This document shows positions 43,378 to 52,937 of a stretch of 63,769 nucleotides of DNA, piece after piece. The position numbers were made by a program, and so were the translations under genes. The notes beneath the pieces were generated by a model that was not told the origin of the DNA, ran no database searches, and was given only the letters and a program-made list of their open reading frames with translations. Numbering within the stretch: position 1 is the first letter of the stretch; the number at the start of each line of letters is the position of its first letter. Origin of the DNA: CAZHOV01 sp964534315 (GTDB taxonomy: Bacteria; Bacteroidota; Bacteroidia; Chitinophagales; Saprospiraceae); the NCBI GenBank assembly GCA_964534315.1, contig CAZHOV010000010.1, positions 1-63,769 of the forward strand, written 5' to 3'.

Positions 43378-44040
43378 TTATACCCCAGCCCATAGACCGA
43401 TTGCAGGTAATCCTTTCCGCACCCATGGCCTATTTTTTTTACGTAAGTTCTTAATATGCGAGTATAAGAAGTCAAAATTGTCGGCGGTCTCTATGTAGTC
43501 GCCCCACAAATGCAATGCAATAGCTTCTTTAGTAAGCACGCGGTTTTTATTGACCACCAGGTAGAGCAATAGATCAAATTCTTTCCTGGTTAAAGCAATT
43601 TGCTTTCCATTCACCCATACCTGTAGTCCTTCCGGATCAATCTCGATCTCATTAAAACAGATGTGCTGATTTCCGTTCAGTTGCCGTCTTCTGAAGATGG
43701 CATTGACACGAGCATGGAGTTCAGGCAGGTGAAAGGGTTTTGTCAGGTAATCATCGGCTCCCCATTCCAGCCCTTTTATTTTATCGTCCAGCGCATCTTT
43801 GGCCGAAATGATTAATACACCAGTAGCCGGATTAATTTCCTTCAGGTTTTTCAACAATTCGAGTCCGTTACCATCCGGCAGCATGATATCTAATACCATC
43901 ACATCATAATCGTATAAGCTGATTTTTTCAAAAGCCAGCTGAAAGTGATCTGCTACCTCACAGGTATAGCCCTTTTCAGACAAAAACTGTTGGATAGATG
44001 TTAGTAGTTCGCTTTCGTCTTCGACGATTAAAATTTTCAT
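43378..44040 (-). CDS. OmpR/PhoB-type response regulator with apparent 3' frameshift
   Basis: 220 residues as read. Receiver domain (~1-115; DE at 7-8, phosphoacceptor Asp in VMVLDIMLPDGNG, TKPF lysine) and winged-helix output domain (~130-220; LTRKEFDLLLYLVVNKNRVLT in the recognition region). The end as read (NRPWVRKGLPAIGLWAGV) is abnormal. After an A8 run at 43433-43440 (minus strand) the other frame gives GKDYLQSVYGLGYKF, the expected C-terminus, ending with TGA at 43364-43362 in an ATGA overlap with the kinase start. So the true gene probably runs to 43362 with a one-base homopolymer error or slippage site. Confidence 0.88.
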   Translation of the reverse strand: MKILIVEDESELLTSIQQFLSEKGYTCEVADHFQLAFEKISLYDYDVMVLDIMLPDGNGLELLKNLKEINPATGVLIISAKDALDDKIKGLEWGADDYLTKPFHLPELHARVNAIFRRRQLNGNQHICFNEIEIDPEGLQVWVNGKQIALTRKEFDLLLYLVVNKNRVLTKEAIALHLWGDYIETADNFDFLYSHIKNLRKKNRPWVRKGLPAIGLWAGV

Positions 44041-44249
44041 GGAATAAAGGTAGGGAGAAAAGTTGGAGAGAATTTGGAGGTTTTTTCTTGTAAGATTAAC
44101 CTTGGTAAATCCTGGAAATTAAAAGAAAAATAAATTAATTTTATCTTGCTTTTCCGAGCTTAAAAGTGGGACGAGATGATCCGCATGATTCCTATGTAAT
44201 TAATATTTATGTAATTTTCATTTCAGCAAAAAAATCAACCAAAGCAGTT

Positions 44250-46889
44250 ATGACTGATTCTGTAAAGCAAATTCTACCACTAGTTTTTGGCATTACTTCC
44301 TTATTGCTTTCGGTCGCCTCTTTTGCCCAACAGCTGTTAATTCCTTTCCTCGATAATGGCCAATACGGCCTGGCGGATCAAAATGGCAACCTGGTCATTG
44401 AAGCTAGTTACGACGCTGCTTTTGCCTATGATGAAGAAGTTATTCTTGTAGAAAAAGGAGGCCTTTGGGGATTGATCAATTCGAAAGGAGAGATGCTTAT
44501 ATCGCCCAGGCTTTCAGCCAACCCCACTTTCGGCAGAAAAGCATTTCCAACAGTTCAATATGCTTTCAAGGACTATTCCTTTCCAGTAGAAGATCGGACA
44601 GCTCTGCCAAGGTTATATAAGTTACATGATCCGTCTGAAAATACATATTACTATGTTCATCCGGATTATCCGCAAACTAATCCGCAACCCTTTTTAGAGG
44701 TGACTAGCGTGCAGAAAGGAAAAAGACTTTCCATTGACAGGAATGATCCTAAAAAAGGATTCATAGTCGTGGCTACTTCCGATAGAAAGATCAACTTTAT
44801 AAATTCCACAGGTCAGCCCTTGTTCGATCAAGGCGTTTACGGTGGCAATGCTATTTCTCCTCGTCTGGTAGCTGTTGATAATGGAGAAGGCAAATTGGCG
44901 CTCTTCAATGATAGCGCTAACCAACTGACTGATTATCTATACGATAAGGTAACTTCTGCTCCCAACCCTGATTATGCAATCGTCACTACGCAACTAGCCG
45001 AAGATAAAACATTCCGGGATGCCTATGCCCTTATTCGACATGATGGTAGGATACTTTTTGAAAATGCCTATAAAATCCATCCGGTAAAAGAAGGATTATT
45101 TATTAAAATGAATAGAAACAAAGGGCGCTTTTATAACTATAATGGAGATCAAATACTTGCTGAAGAATTTACCCAGTTTCAGTCATTTCTCTATGGAAAG
45201 ATCATGTTTTGCACAGACGCTTCAGGCGGAGTCATGAATGATAATTACGAAAAGATATTTGAGTTGCCTAATGTAAGATATATAACCATCATCATGGATA
45301 ATCCCAGACATTACAAAATCAGCTCCAGTTTAAATGGTAAGCCTGTCTATGGCATAGTAGATAGCCTTGGACAAATCGTCGTAGAACCTATCTATAAAAC
45401 CATCAGTTTTCCTCAAAAATGTGGTCAATTGATAAAAGTTAAAAAGAATAATTTACATGGAGTACTGGACCTTAAAGGGAATCTGGTGGTACCCATAGCA
45501 TATGATTTCGTAAATGTCAACTGCTTGAAATCTGAAATCAGGGCTTCAAAAGAGAATCAAATCTTCGCCTTTTCTTTAGAGGGAGAAAGAATCGAGGATT
45601 TTCAATTTGAAAAATTTCCTTTAAGGGAAGGCCGGGAAAAAGGGAAAAGTATTTTAAAAGATCGACTGGGAAATGCTTATTCGGAACCGATCTATCGTCA
45701 GATTTTCTCCAATAAAGATCCTATTGAAAACCGGCTGGTTTATTTTGGTCGTAAAGCAGACCGGTCCAGTTTATATGCAGATGTCTTTAATGATAAGGGC
45801 CAGCAACTGTCAAAGCCCGGATACGGATTGCCAGAAAATTATCTCACCAGTAAAACTGGTGAAAACGGATGCCTCCCTTTGGTAAATAAAACAGATGTAG
45901 AAAATAATAAATCGCCCTATCGTACCGGATTGATCAATTTCGATGGCGAATGGGTAATTGAACCGGATGTGCAACAAATCAAAATGATCGGGAAAAAATT
46001 ACTTTTTGTCGTTAATGACAAAACCAGATCAAAGTCTTTGTATGACCGTTATGGTAACAAATTGTCAGATAAACCATATGATTTTATCGAATACAACCCG
46101 AAAAATGAAATTCTAAACGATCGAATTTCAGTGGGATATTTGACAAATGAAGAACAATACCTGAATTACCTGGTCGAACTTTATCAGGTTGACCTAAATG
46201 ATCTGAAGAAAATGTCTGCAAAACTGGAAAACAGGGTTGCTCCAAAATTACTCAAGGGGTATATTAATACAAAAGGTGAAGAAGTGATTGAAGTAAAATA
46301 CACCGAAGCAGCTCCTTTCCGGCACAACTATACCACAGTAACCGGGGTCGATAAAAATGGGGATATATATTCCGCCCTGATTGACAAGCAAGGTAATACC
46401 CTACTGAATACTTCCTATGAGCAAATGAGCATTTTTTCAAAAGATACCACTTTATTACGAGTTCGAGAAAATGAAAAGTTTGGTATTATCAACTGGAATG
46501 GGGAAGTATTACTGAATCCTGAATATGAAAAAATAAATTTGACTGAAATACCCGGGATTTTCGAAATTGTAGCCTATTCCCAAACCTATCTGTTAAGAGA
46601 AAACGGAAATAAAACTATGGTCGGACCTGAGGGAAACCTTGAAATACAAAGGTTGGAAAAAGGCTACTTTTACACTTCTATATCAGGAAGAGACGATAGC
46701 GGTCAATCCCGAACGTTTATTCACATTTTTAATGAGGACGGTCAATATGTAGGAGATTATACCGGCTACAAGATCAGTAAAAAGTTTCTTGATCAGCAAT
46801 TACCGAAGGGGTTTATCGCTCTGCAGAAAGGCAAGAACGGACTCCCTTTTGTCTTAAATCTACAAAGTGGTATGGAATTCAGAAAATAG
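44250..46889 (+). CDS. WG-repeat protein, exported
   Basis: 879 residues from ATG 44250 (an ATG at 44166 would place 28 polar residues before the signal peptide). The signal peptide (VKQILPLVFGITSLLLSVASFAQ) is followed by many WG-type repeats: YGLADQNGNLVIEASYDAAF, WGLINSKGEMLISP, HGVLDLKGNLVVPIAYDFV, FGIINWNGEVLLNPEYEKI. WG repeats make beta structures and occur in envelope or secreted proteins of Bacteroidota; their ligands are unknown. No T9SS sorting domain is evident, so it is probably periplasmic. It lies upstream of mscS with a 67-bp gap. Confidence 0.85.
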   Translation: MTDSVKQILPLVFGITSLLLSVASFAQQLLIPFLDNGQYGLADQNGNLVIEASYDAAFAYDEEVILVEKGGLWGLINSKGEMLISPRLSANPTFGRKAFPTVQYAFKDYSFPVEDRTALPRLYKLHDPSENTYYYVHPDYPQTNPQPFLEVTSVQKGKRLSIDRNDPKKGFIVVATSDRKINFINSTGQPLFDQGVYGGNAISPRLVAVDNGEGKLALFNDSANQLTDYLYDKVTSAPNPDYAIVTTQLAEDKTFRDAYALIRHDGRILFENAYKIHPVKEGLFIKMNRNKGRFYNYNGDQILAEEFTQFQSFLYGKIMFCTDASGGVMNDNYEKIFELPNVRYITIIMDNPRHYKISSSLNGKPVYGIVDSLGQIVVEPIYKTISFPQKCGQLIKVKKNNLHGVLDLKGNLVVPIAYDFVNVNCLKSEIRASKENQIFAFSLEGERIEDFQFEKFPLREGREKGKSILKDRLGNAYSEPIYRQIFSNKDPIENRLVYFGRKADRSSLYADVFNDKGQQLSKPGYGLPENYLTSKTGENGCLPLVNKTDVENNKSPYRTGLINFDGEWVIEPDVQQIKMIGKKLLFVVNDKTRSKSLYDRYGNKLSDKPYDFIEYNPKNEILNDRISVGYLTNEEQYLNYLVELYQVDLNDLKKMSAKLENRVAPKLLKGYINTKGEEVIEVKYTEAAPFRHNYTTVTGVDKNGDIYSALIDKQGNTLLNTSYEQMSIFSKDTTLLRVRENEKFGIINWNGEVLLNPEYEKINLTEIPGIFEIVAYSQTYLLRENGNKTMVGPEGNLEIQRLEKGYFYTSISGRDDSGQSRTFIHIFNEDGQYVGDYTGYKISKKFLDQQLPKGFIALQKGKNGLPFVLNLQSGMEFRK

Positions 46890-46956
46890 TCAACAAGCCG
46901 TAGACCGAACACGACCAAGCCTACAACCGTTTCATTTATGTATCAACAACTCATAG

Positions 46957-47877
46957 ATGAACAGATTTCAAGAAGCGTGGAACAAAATGCTGGATAAGCT
47001 AGACGGATGGCTAAACGATTTAGTCGTTATGCTACCCAACCTGATCATTGCTGCAATTGTAATGATTATATCTATTTTTTTATCCAGATACGTAAATAAA
47101 TATGCCCGAAAGATCATTGAGCAAATCACTTCCAACCGGACGGTTAGCAATGTGTTATCTAGCGTTGCTACGGCCATTTTCCTCATTCTGATGCTATTCA
47201 TGGTGTTGGGCATCCTGAACCTCGACAAGGCCCTTACCTCTTTATTGGCCGGTGCCGGTGTAGTGGGTTTGGCGATAGGTTTGGCCCTCCAGGATCCATT
47301 GGTCAATCTGTTTTCCGGCGTAATGATGTCGGTAAGAGTGCTCTTCAAAGTAGGCGACCTGGTCGAAACAAATGGCTACTTTGGACGAATCCGGCAGATT
47401 GATTTACGATCAACTATTCTCAAAACACCTTCAGGCGAGTTAGTTACCATTCCCAACAAAAAAGTTTTACAAGATCCCTTGACTAATTACACGATAGAAG
47501 GGAAGAGAAGGGTGACGGTTGAATGCGGAATATCTTATGGTGAAGATCTGAAAACCGTTAAGGATTTGGTGTTGGAAGCTATGAAAAATGTTTCCAATAA
47601 TGATGGTGACCAGGTTGAGTTTTATTACACCGAATTTGATAATAGCTCTATCATTTTTATGGTTCGTTTTTGGAGATATGCCGATGCCCAAAGTTCTATG
47701 CTGGAGGCCAAAAGTGAAGCTATGATGGCGATCAAAACCATTTTTGACGAAAACGATATTACTATTCCTTTCCCAATTCGGACATTGGATTTTGGTATTA
47801 AAGGCGGTGAGCGACTCGATGAAATGTTAGGGTCAGAAAAATTTTCGGTTGAACAGCATCCCAGTAATAATCGTTAG
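46957..47877 (+). CDS. MscS family mechanosensitive channel
   Basis: 306 residues: three N-terminal membrane helices (MLPNLIIAAIVMIISIFL, SVATAIFLILMLFMVLGIL, and the pore helix LTSLLAGAGVVGLAIGLALQDPL with the Gly/Ala packing pattern), then the MscS beta domain (DLVETNGYFGRIRQIDLRSTIL, IPNKKVLQDPLTNY) and a cytoplasmic C-terminal domain. It releases solutes upon hypo-osmotic shock. It is followed at 59 bp by nhaA and then a baeRF gene: an osmotic/ionic stress group. Confidence 0.92.
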   Translation: MNRFQEAWNKMLDKLDGWLNDLVVMLPNLIIAAIVMIISIFLSRYVNKYARKIIEQITSNRTVSNVLSSVATAIFLILMLFMVLGILNLDKALTSLLAGAGVVGLAIGLALQDPLVNLFSGVMMSVRVLFKVGDLVETNGYFGRIRQIDLRSTILKTPSGELVTIPNKKVLQDPLTNYTIEGKRRVTVECGISYGEDLKTVKDLVLEAMKNVSNNDGDQVEFYYTEFDNSSIIFMVRFWRYADAQSSMLEAKSEAMMAIKTIFDENDITIPFPIRTLDFGIKGGERLDEMLGSEKFSVEQHPSNNR

Positions 47878-47936
47878 TAAATAACACTTGCCTTTTTAGA
47901 TAAGCATAAATTCACGTTTTAAACCGATATTGATAG

Positions 47937-49304
47937 ATGGAAATGAAGACCACGCCTTGGTTACGCATAAAAAATAAAATAAAATCACTCTTATCAAAAG
48001 AGTCTGCCAAAGGATTACTACTATTTTTAGGAGCAATTTCGGCCCTCGTTTGGGCCAACACCCCCTGGCATGAAAGCTACCATCATCTTTGGGAAAATTA
48101 TCTGGAGATCAGTTTAGGCGACCTTCATTTTAAACAAAATCTTCATCATGTTATCAATGATGGTTTGATGGCAATTTTTTTCTTTTTAGTAGGACTGGAA
48201 ATTAAGCGGGAAGTGATGGTAGGGGAGCTTTCCAGCATAAAAAAAGCATCTTTACCAATCTTATGTGCTATCGGCGGTATGCTCTTCCCGGCCTTGATCT
48301 ACTTTGCGATGAATACTTCTGGCGAAACCGCTACAGGCTGGGGTATCCCTATGGCTACGGATATTGCTTTTGTTCTGGTAATCCTGACGTTATTGGGCAG
48401 AAGAGTGCCATTGGCGCTCAAAGTATTTGTAACGGCCCTCGCAGTAGTAGATGATCTCGGTGCCGTCTTAGTCATCGCCTTCTTTTACACCGATGAGATC
48501 ATCTGGAGTAGTCTGTATATTGCTTTTGCAGTGTTTTTATTATTAATGGGGGCTAATAGATTGGGCATACGGAATCCGTGGTTTTATGGACTGATTGGTA
48601 TGGTGGGAGTTTGGCTCGGTTTTTTACAGTCTGGCGTCCATGCTACGATCGCAGGCGTATTGATCGCCATGGCGATTCCAACTAGTGTATTAATCCACGA
48701 AGACCGATTTGCCAGGCGCTTAAAAAATCTGGGGGATAAATTTGATGAGTCCGATTCGACAGATCACCACATGATTACAGAAACTCAACTGGAAATCCTG
48801 GACGAGGTAAAACGATCCAGAAAAGACGTTTCGCCTCCGTTGCAACGGATTGAGTATGCATTATCTCCTTTTGTTGATTTTTTCATTTTACCATTATTTG
48901 CATTGGCCAATGCGGGAATTACGCTTCAAGGTTCATTTGCTGAAAATATAAGTAGTACAGTAAGTTTGGGAATTGTAGCAGGACTAGTTATTGGTAAGCT
49001 TGTTGGGATTGTAGGGGTAGCACAGATAGCAACCAGATTAGGTATAGCTCATCTACCAGCCAACACCAACTGGCGTTCATTTACCGGGGGAGCTATTTTG
49101 GCGGGTGTAGGGTTCACCATGTCACTCTTTATCGCAGAGCTTGCCTTCAGTTCGACGGCCCTTCTAAATGAAGCAAAACTGGGAGTGCTCATTGCTTCCG
49201 TGTTGGCAACCATTATCGGTACATTAATCTTTTTGAACCCTCAAAAATCCATTGAATCGAAGGAACCAAAAGCAGAATTTGAGCCTGTAAATAATGAGGG
49301 GTAG
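47937..49304 (+). CDS. nhaA: Na+/H+ antiporter NhaA
   Basis: 455 residues with about 12 membrane spans. Family hallmarks: HHVINDGLMAIFFFLVGLEIKREV (split), ATDIAFVLVIL (Asp of TDIAF) and VVDDLGAVLVIAFFYT with the ion-binding DD pair; the C-terminal FTGGAILAGVGFTMSLFIAELAF is also conserved. It exchanges external H+ for internal Na+ at alkaline pH. A longer hydrophilic loop between helices (residues ~255-305, RRLKNLGDKFDESDSTDHH) is typical of Bacteroidota members. Confidence 0.95.
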   Translation: MEMKTTPWLRIKNKIKSLLSKESAKGLLLFLGAISALVWANTPWHESYHHLWENYLEISLGDLHFKQNLHHVINDGLMAIFFFLVGLEIKREVMVGELSSIKKASLPILCAIGGMLFPALIYFAMNTSGETATGWGIPMATDIAFVLVILTLLGRRVPLALKVFVTALAVVDDLGAVLVIAFFYTDEIIWSSLYIAFAVFLLLMGANRLGIRNPWFYGLIGMVGVWLGFLQSGVHATIAGVLIAMAIPTSVLIHEDRFARRLKNLGDKFDESDSTDHHMITETQLEILDEVKRSRKDVSPPLQRIEYALSPFVDFFILPLFALANAGITLQGSFAENISSTVSLGIVAGLVIGKLVGIVGVAQIATRLGIAHLPANTNWRSFTGGAILAGVGFTMSLFIAELAFSSTALLNEAKLGVLIASVLATIIGTLIFLNPQKSIESKEPKAEFEPVNNEG

Positions 49305-49342
49305 TTTATTCTGTTCTTATTTTTTAACCAAAAAAACACATC

Positions 49343-50482
49343 ATGATTAACCAGAAAAATATCAATAAACTGACTTCAGTGACTGGAAATAACTGCATTT
49401 CTATTTATATTCCTACCCATAAAGCAGGGGCCGTGCAAGAGGATCAACTTCGGTTCAAAAATGCACTTACTGAAGCTGCTAATCAGCTTGAGCAAAAAGG
49501 AATGCATGAAAAGGAAGCGCGTCGCTATCTGACAAGAGGACATGAATTGCTCAACAATCAAAGTTTTTGGCTCAAACAATCTGATGGCCTGGCCGTATTC
49601 ATAGGTCCGGATCTTTTTGAGTACTTTACGCTACCTATTCGCTTTAATAAGATGATTTACCTGGAGAATCAATTCTATGTCCGGCCATTGATGCCCATGT
49701 TTTCTGAAGATGGCCGTTTCTTTTTATTGGCGTTGAGCCAAAATGAAGTGCGTTTCTTTGAAGGAGATAGATATAGCATTACCCCCATTGTGATTGACGA
49801 TCTAATCCCGCCAAATATGGAAGAAGCATTGGCACTAGATGAACCCTCCAGTACGCTTCAAATGCATGGTGCTCAAGGCTCAGCAGGAACACCTATGTAT
49901 CACGGGCATGGGCTTGGTAAAGACCATAAGGTGAAGCAACTACGAAAATTCTTCGCTTTGGTTGACCATGGTTTGATGGAAATCTTAAAAGAGGAAAGAA
50001 TACCATTGATCCTGGCAACAGTGGACCGGAATGCTCCAATTTATCGAGAGGTATCCAAATACATTAATATATTGGATATTCATATTTCAGGAAATCCGGA
50101 AGATAGAAATCCAGTCGAATTACATGAATTAGCCTGGAACATAATGTCTGAATTTTCAAATAGAAAAAGAGATAAGATCAAAGAGACTTTCGGAGAACAA
50201 TTGGCATCTAACAAAGCTTCTACATTATTGACTGATATTATCCCGGCTGCGGTACAGGGGAAAGTTGCTACTTTATTTATCGATAAAGATAAAATGATTC
50301 CCGGTCAATACCTCGAAGACAAACATACCGTAGCAGTCGATGATCAATTTGAGAACGGCAATGTAGATCTGTTAGAAATGGCGGCCCGTCAGGTATTTCA
50401 ACAGGGTGGCACCGTTTTTAATGTATCTAAAGAATCATTTCCAAAGCCCGAATCTCCGGTAAACGCTATTTTCAGATTCTAA
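49343..50482 (+). CDS. baeRF3-like (archaeo-eukaryotic release-factor-like) protein
   Basis: 379 residues, soluble. N-terminal CISIYIPTHKAGAVQEDQLRFKN, middle SDGLAVFIGPDLFEYFTLP, RPLMPMFSEDGRFFLLALSQNEVRFFEG and later HGLMEILKEERIPLILATVDRN are features of bacterial eRF1-like (baeRF) proteins, family 3. Such proteins may act on stalled ribosomes or bind ribosomes under stress; the GGQ motif of release factors is not present, only HGAQGSAGTP in a similar loop. It is next to nhaA and mscS and is followed by a hairpin terminator. Confidence 0.75.
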   Translation: MINQKNINKLTSVTGNNCISIYIPTHKAGAVQEDQLRFKNALTEAANQLEQKGMHEKEARRYLTRGHELLNNQSFWLKQSDGLAVFIGPDLFEYFTLPIRFNKMIYLENQFYVRPLMPMFSEDGRFFLLALSQNEVRFFEGDRYSITPIVIDDLIPPNMEEALALDEPSSTLQMHGAQGSAGTPMYHGHGLGKDHKVKQLRKFFALVDHGLMEILKEERIPLILATVDRNAPIYREVSKYINILDIHISGNPEDRNPVELHELAWNIMSEFSNRKRDKIKETFGEQLASNKASTLLTDIIPAAVQGKVATLFIDKDKMIPGQYLEDKHTVAVDDQFENGNVDLLEMAARQVFQQGGTVFNVSKESFPKPESPVNAIFRF

Positions 50483-50492
50483 GCATCCACTC

Positions 50493-50539
50493 TTCATTCC
50501 TGCACTTCTACATTCCTATCTCAACAGTGCAGGAATGAA
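50493..50539. terminator. Hairpin after the baeRF gene
   Basis: TTCATTCCTGCACT (50493-50506) pairs perfectly with AGTGCAGGAATGAA (50526-50539), a 14-bp stem with a 19-nt loop, followed by TTCTATTTTCC. It starts 11 bp after the stop codon. Confidence 0.6.
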
Positions 50540-50600
50540 TTCTATTTTCCTCCATCTAAAACGAACATCTTGCTTGCCTTTTACTTTCTATATTAAAAGC

Positions 50601-50797
50601 AGTTAAGTAGTAAGGTAAAAAAATTGGTAGAATACTTTTTTTAGGTTCAAATGAAAATTCCTTCATATAATAAAGGACTTAGCCTTTATTATTACAGTAA
50701 AGGCAAACAGTTCTTTACTGTACTTTCCAGGTACTCAATTATTCAGTCGAATTTCATTCGAACAAATTATTACACAAGCAATTTTGATTTGCCGCTT
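50601..50797 (+). repeat. Direct repeat D, left copy
   Basis: Blocks such as AAGGTAAAAAAATTGGTA, CCAGGTACTCAATTATTCAG and ACACAAGCAATTTTGATTTG recur in order at 55797-55938. The repeat runs across the region upstream of 50819, which argues that an open frame from 50651 is not coding there. The two copies bracket the stress island 50819-55686. Confidence 0.7.
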
Positions 50798-50818
50798 AAG
50801 AATTTAGAAAAATATCAT

Positions 50819-51133
50819 ATGAATAGTAAAACATCACCTTTCAGAACATTAGTAGAAGCACAACAAGATTTGATGAAAAAGGGATTTATTGCCAATTTCC
50901 AATTTAAAGATGGAAAGATGCTTGATATGGAGAATCGTAAAGCTTATCAACCCCAAAATTTAAAAATTGAACACTATTATCGATTTGAGGGCATCAGTAA
51001 TCCTGCTGATAGCAGTATTATTTATGCTTTAGAAACACATGATGGACGTAAAGGGCTATTCGTATCCGCCTATGGCCCCTACAGTAATAGTGATATTGAT
51101 GAATTTATCAAAAAGATAGAAATTGATTCCTAG
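50819..51133 (+). CDS. Small 'phosphoribosylpyrophosphate synthetase-like' Bacteroidota protein
   Basis: 104 residues from ATG 50819; an ATG at 50651 opens the same frame but runs through direct repeat D, so it is rejected. The sequence (LVEAQQDLMKKGFIANFQFKDGKM ... YYRFEGISNPADSSIIYALETHDGRKGLFVSAYGPYSN) belongs to a small protein family often labelled phosphoribosylpyrophosphate synthetase in Bacteroidota. It has none of the PRPP-binding motifs of the real enzyme (which is ~310 residues), so the label is likely a transferred misannotation. The FEG...DPxDSSIxYAL pattern is the family hallmark. It opens the stress island. Confidence 0.7.
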   Translation: MNSKTSPFRTLVEAQQDLMKKGFIANFQFKDGKMLDMENRKAYQPQNLKIEHYYRFEGISNPADSSIIYALETHDGRKGLFVSAYGPYSNSDIDEFIKKIEIDS

Positions 51134-51181
51134 AGAGTTAGATTAGTGAATAAACTATAGTAAAAAAGTACGTAAACAATC

Positions 51182-51901
51182 ATGAATATTATCAAAAAAA
51201 CAAACATAATTAGTATAGCTTTTCTATTGGTGATCGCAATACTCTGTAGTTTTTCTTTGAATGCGCAGAAAATGCGGTTATCAGATAGTAAGGTTACTTA
51301 TAATGAAAAAGAAAGACCTTGTATTGAAGTTCAAATTGAACCCGAGACAAAGATGACTAAAAAGAATATGATCAACTGGATAGATGATCAGTATAATGTT
51401 AGTCTAAAAGGTATGGGGTTTTTGACCAACAAAGATGTATTAACTGCAGAAGGGGTTGTCATAAAGCCGGTATCTGACAAAAAAATGGACCTGTTTGTAC
51501 AGGTAGTGGAGCAAAAAGATGAGACGACCAAAATGTGTGTCTTCGGCTCGTTTGGTTATAATATACATATTACTCCTCAAAGATATCCTGTCGAATATAA
51601 TCAGATGAAGGAAATGACCATCCAGTTTTTAGAATTTTTTCTTCCCAATTACTATGAGAATCAGATAGAATCTCAGCAAGAAGTGGTGAAGGATATTAGC
51701 AAAGAGCGAGAAAAACTGGCTAAGGAAATTGCTAAAAATGAGAAAGAGATTGAAAAGCTAGAAGAAGGTATTGAGGAAACTGAAAAGACGATGAAAGATC
51801 GAGCCAGAAAATTGGAGGAAGCAGAAGAAACGTTAGAAGAAAAAAAGAAAAAATTGAAGGAAGTTAAAGAAGAGCTCGAAGAGGAGGGTAAAGGAATATA
51901 A
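51182..51901 (+). CDS. Exported protein with long C-terminal coiled coil
   Basis: 239 residues. Signal peptide (IISIAFLLVIAILCSFSLNAQ), a globular domain (~30-150; CIEVQIEPETKMTKKNMINWIDDQYNVSLKG) and a continuous charged heptad region (~155-237; EKEIEKLEEGIEETEKTMKD). Probably periplasmic. The next gene is also a secreted coiled-coil protein, suggesting that the two interact. The family is not recognised. Confidence 0.65.
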   Translation: MNIIKKTNIISIAFLLVIAILCSFSLNAQKMRLSDSKVTYNEKERPCIEVQIEPETKMTKKNMINWIDDQYNVSLKGMGFLTNKDVLTAEGVVIKPVSDKKMDLFVQVVEQKDETTKMCVFGSFGYNIHITPQRYPVEYNQMKEMTIQFLEFFLPNYYENQIESQQEVVKDISKEREKLAKEIAKNEKEIEKLEEGIEETEKTMKDRARKLEEAEETLEEKKKKLKEVKEELEEEGKGI

Positions 51902-51953
51902 GGCTATTAAAAAATAATAGTTTGTTAATTTCAAAAAATTAAAAGTAAATATC

Positions 51954-52358
51954 ATGAAAAAGATAATATATCTAGCAAGTTTAAGTTTGGCATTGTTATT
52001 CGGTTTTACGGCCTGCCAAAATCAAACTAAAACAGAAGAAGCTAAAAAAGAAGTAAAAGAAGCCGGGCAAGCCATTTCGGAGGCTATTCAAGCAGAAAGT
52101 GAAGCATTGAAAAAAGATGTTCAGGAATTGGAGAAAGATCTGGATACCCGATTAAGGACCTTAAATATGGAGCTTGAAGAGGCTACTGCTGATGCAAAGA
52201 CCAAGATCAATCAAGAAATCAAAAAGCTTGAAGAACAAAGGGAAATCCTGAAAACAAAAATGAAAGTCATTAATGAAGAGATTGAAAAGGACTGGAAAGG
52301 GTTTAAGCAAGAAGTCAGTCAAGCTATGGATAGCATAAAAGCAGAGCTGAAAAGCTAG
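51954..52358 (+). CDS. Coiled-coil lipoprotein, stress-associated type
   Basis: 134 residues. Lipoprotein signal (LASLSLALLFGFTACQ, Cys ~21) followed by an uninterrupted coiled coil. The composition recalls sll1863-like stress response proteins and Lpp-like spacers. It lies between the coiled-coil exported protein and the PA2169-type gene, all on one strand with gaps of ~50 bp. Confidence 0.65.
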   Translation: MKKIIYLASLSLALLFGFTACQNQTKTEEAKKEVKEAGQAISEAIQAESEALKKDVQELEKDLDTRLRTLNMELEEATADAKTKINQEIKKLEEQREILKTKMKVINEEIEKDWKGFKQEVSQAMDSIKAELKS

Positions 52359-52409
52359 TAACTTGAGGTTGTTTTAAATTAATTAACCTATAAAAAAGAA
52401 TAATATAGT

Positions 52410-52868
52410 ATGAAAAAGAATAAAATAACAAGTGCATTGAATGATTTATTAACCAGAAACTACGACGCTAAGAAAGGATATATTGAGGCGGGAAATAAGG
52501 TTACGGAAGCCCGTTTAAGAGAATGGTTGTTCAGTAATTCCAAGAAAAGGGATTGCTTTATAGAAGAAACAGAAGAAAGAATAAAGGCTTTAGGCGGAAT
52601 GTACATAAAGGGAGATAGTTTCTTTGGTACCCTACACCGTGCCTGGTTAGACGTTAAATCAGATATTGCAGAAGATAACATCTCCGTCATCAATGAATGT
52701 ATAACCGGAGAAAAAAGAGCCCTCGAAGATTACAACGAAGTATTGAGTAATGTTCAAATGGATAACGAAACTAAAAAAATGATCACAAGACAAAAAGACA
52801 ATATTGAAGATTCGTTAAAATCTTTACGCGGTATTGAAAAAACTTTAGAACTAGCACTTAATCAATAA
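52410..52868 (+). CDS. PA2169-type four-helix-bundle protein (DUF2383)
   Basis: 152 residues with the ferritin-like pattern of DUF2383: LNDLLTRNYDAKKGYIEAGNKV, FIEETEERIKALGG, GTLHRAWLDVKSDI and CITGEKRALEDYNEVL. The carboxylates and histidine (E and H in the helices) could bind metal, as in ferritin-like proteins, but the family has no proven activity. In other genomes it accompanies stress genes such as Dps, as here. A rho-independent terminator follows. Confidence 0.85.
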   Translation: MKKNKITSALNDLLTRNYDAKKGYIEAGNKVTEARLREWLFSNSKKRDCFIEETEERIKALGGMYIKGDSFFGTLHRAWLDVKSDIAEDNISVINECITGEKRALEDYNEVLSNVQMDNETKKMITRQKDNIEDSLKSLRGIEKTLELALNQ

Positions 52869-52897
52869 TTAAGTTTGTTTTTTACTAATAACCATCG

Positions 52898-52923
52898 AGG
52901 GACCTTGCAAGAGGTCCCTTTTT
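52898..52923. terminator. Rho-independent terminator after the PA2169-type gene
   Basis: AGGGACCT (52898-52905) pairs with AGGTCCCT (52912-52919) with loop TGCAAG, followed by a T run. It probably ends the transcript begun upstream of 50819. Confidence 0.8.
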
Positions 52924-52937
52924 AACTTTATATTAAA

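Noticed and set aside
49343..50482. Calling the baeRF protein a translation release factor
   Set aside because: No GGQ motif; only the overall fold pattern matches, so peptide-release activity is not claimed.
50651..50818. N-terminal 56-residue extension of the PRPP-like small protein
   Set aside because: This stretch is part of direct repeat D, which is non-coding at 55797, and the family start matches ATG 50819.
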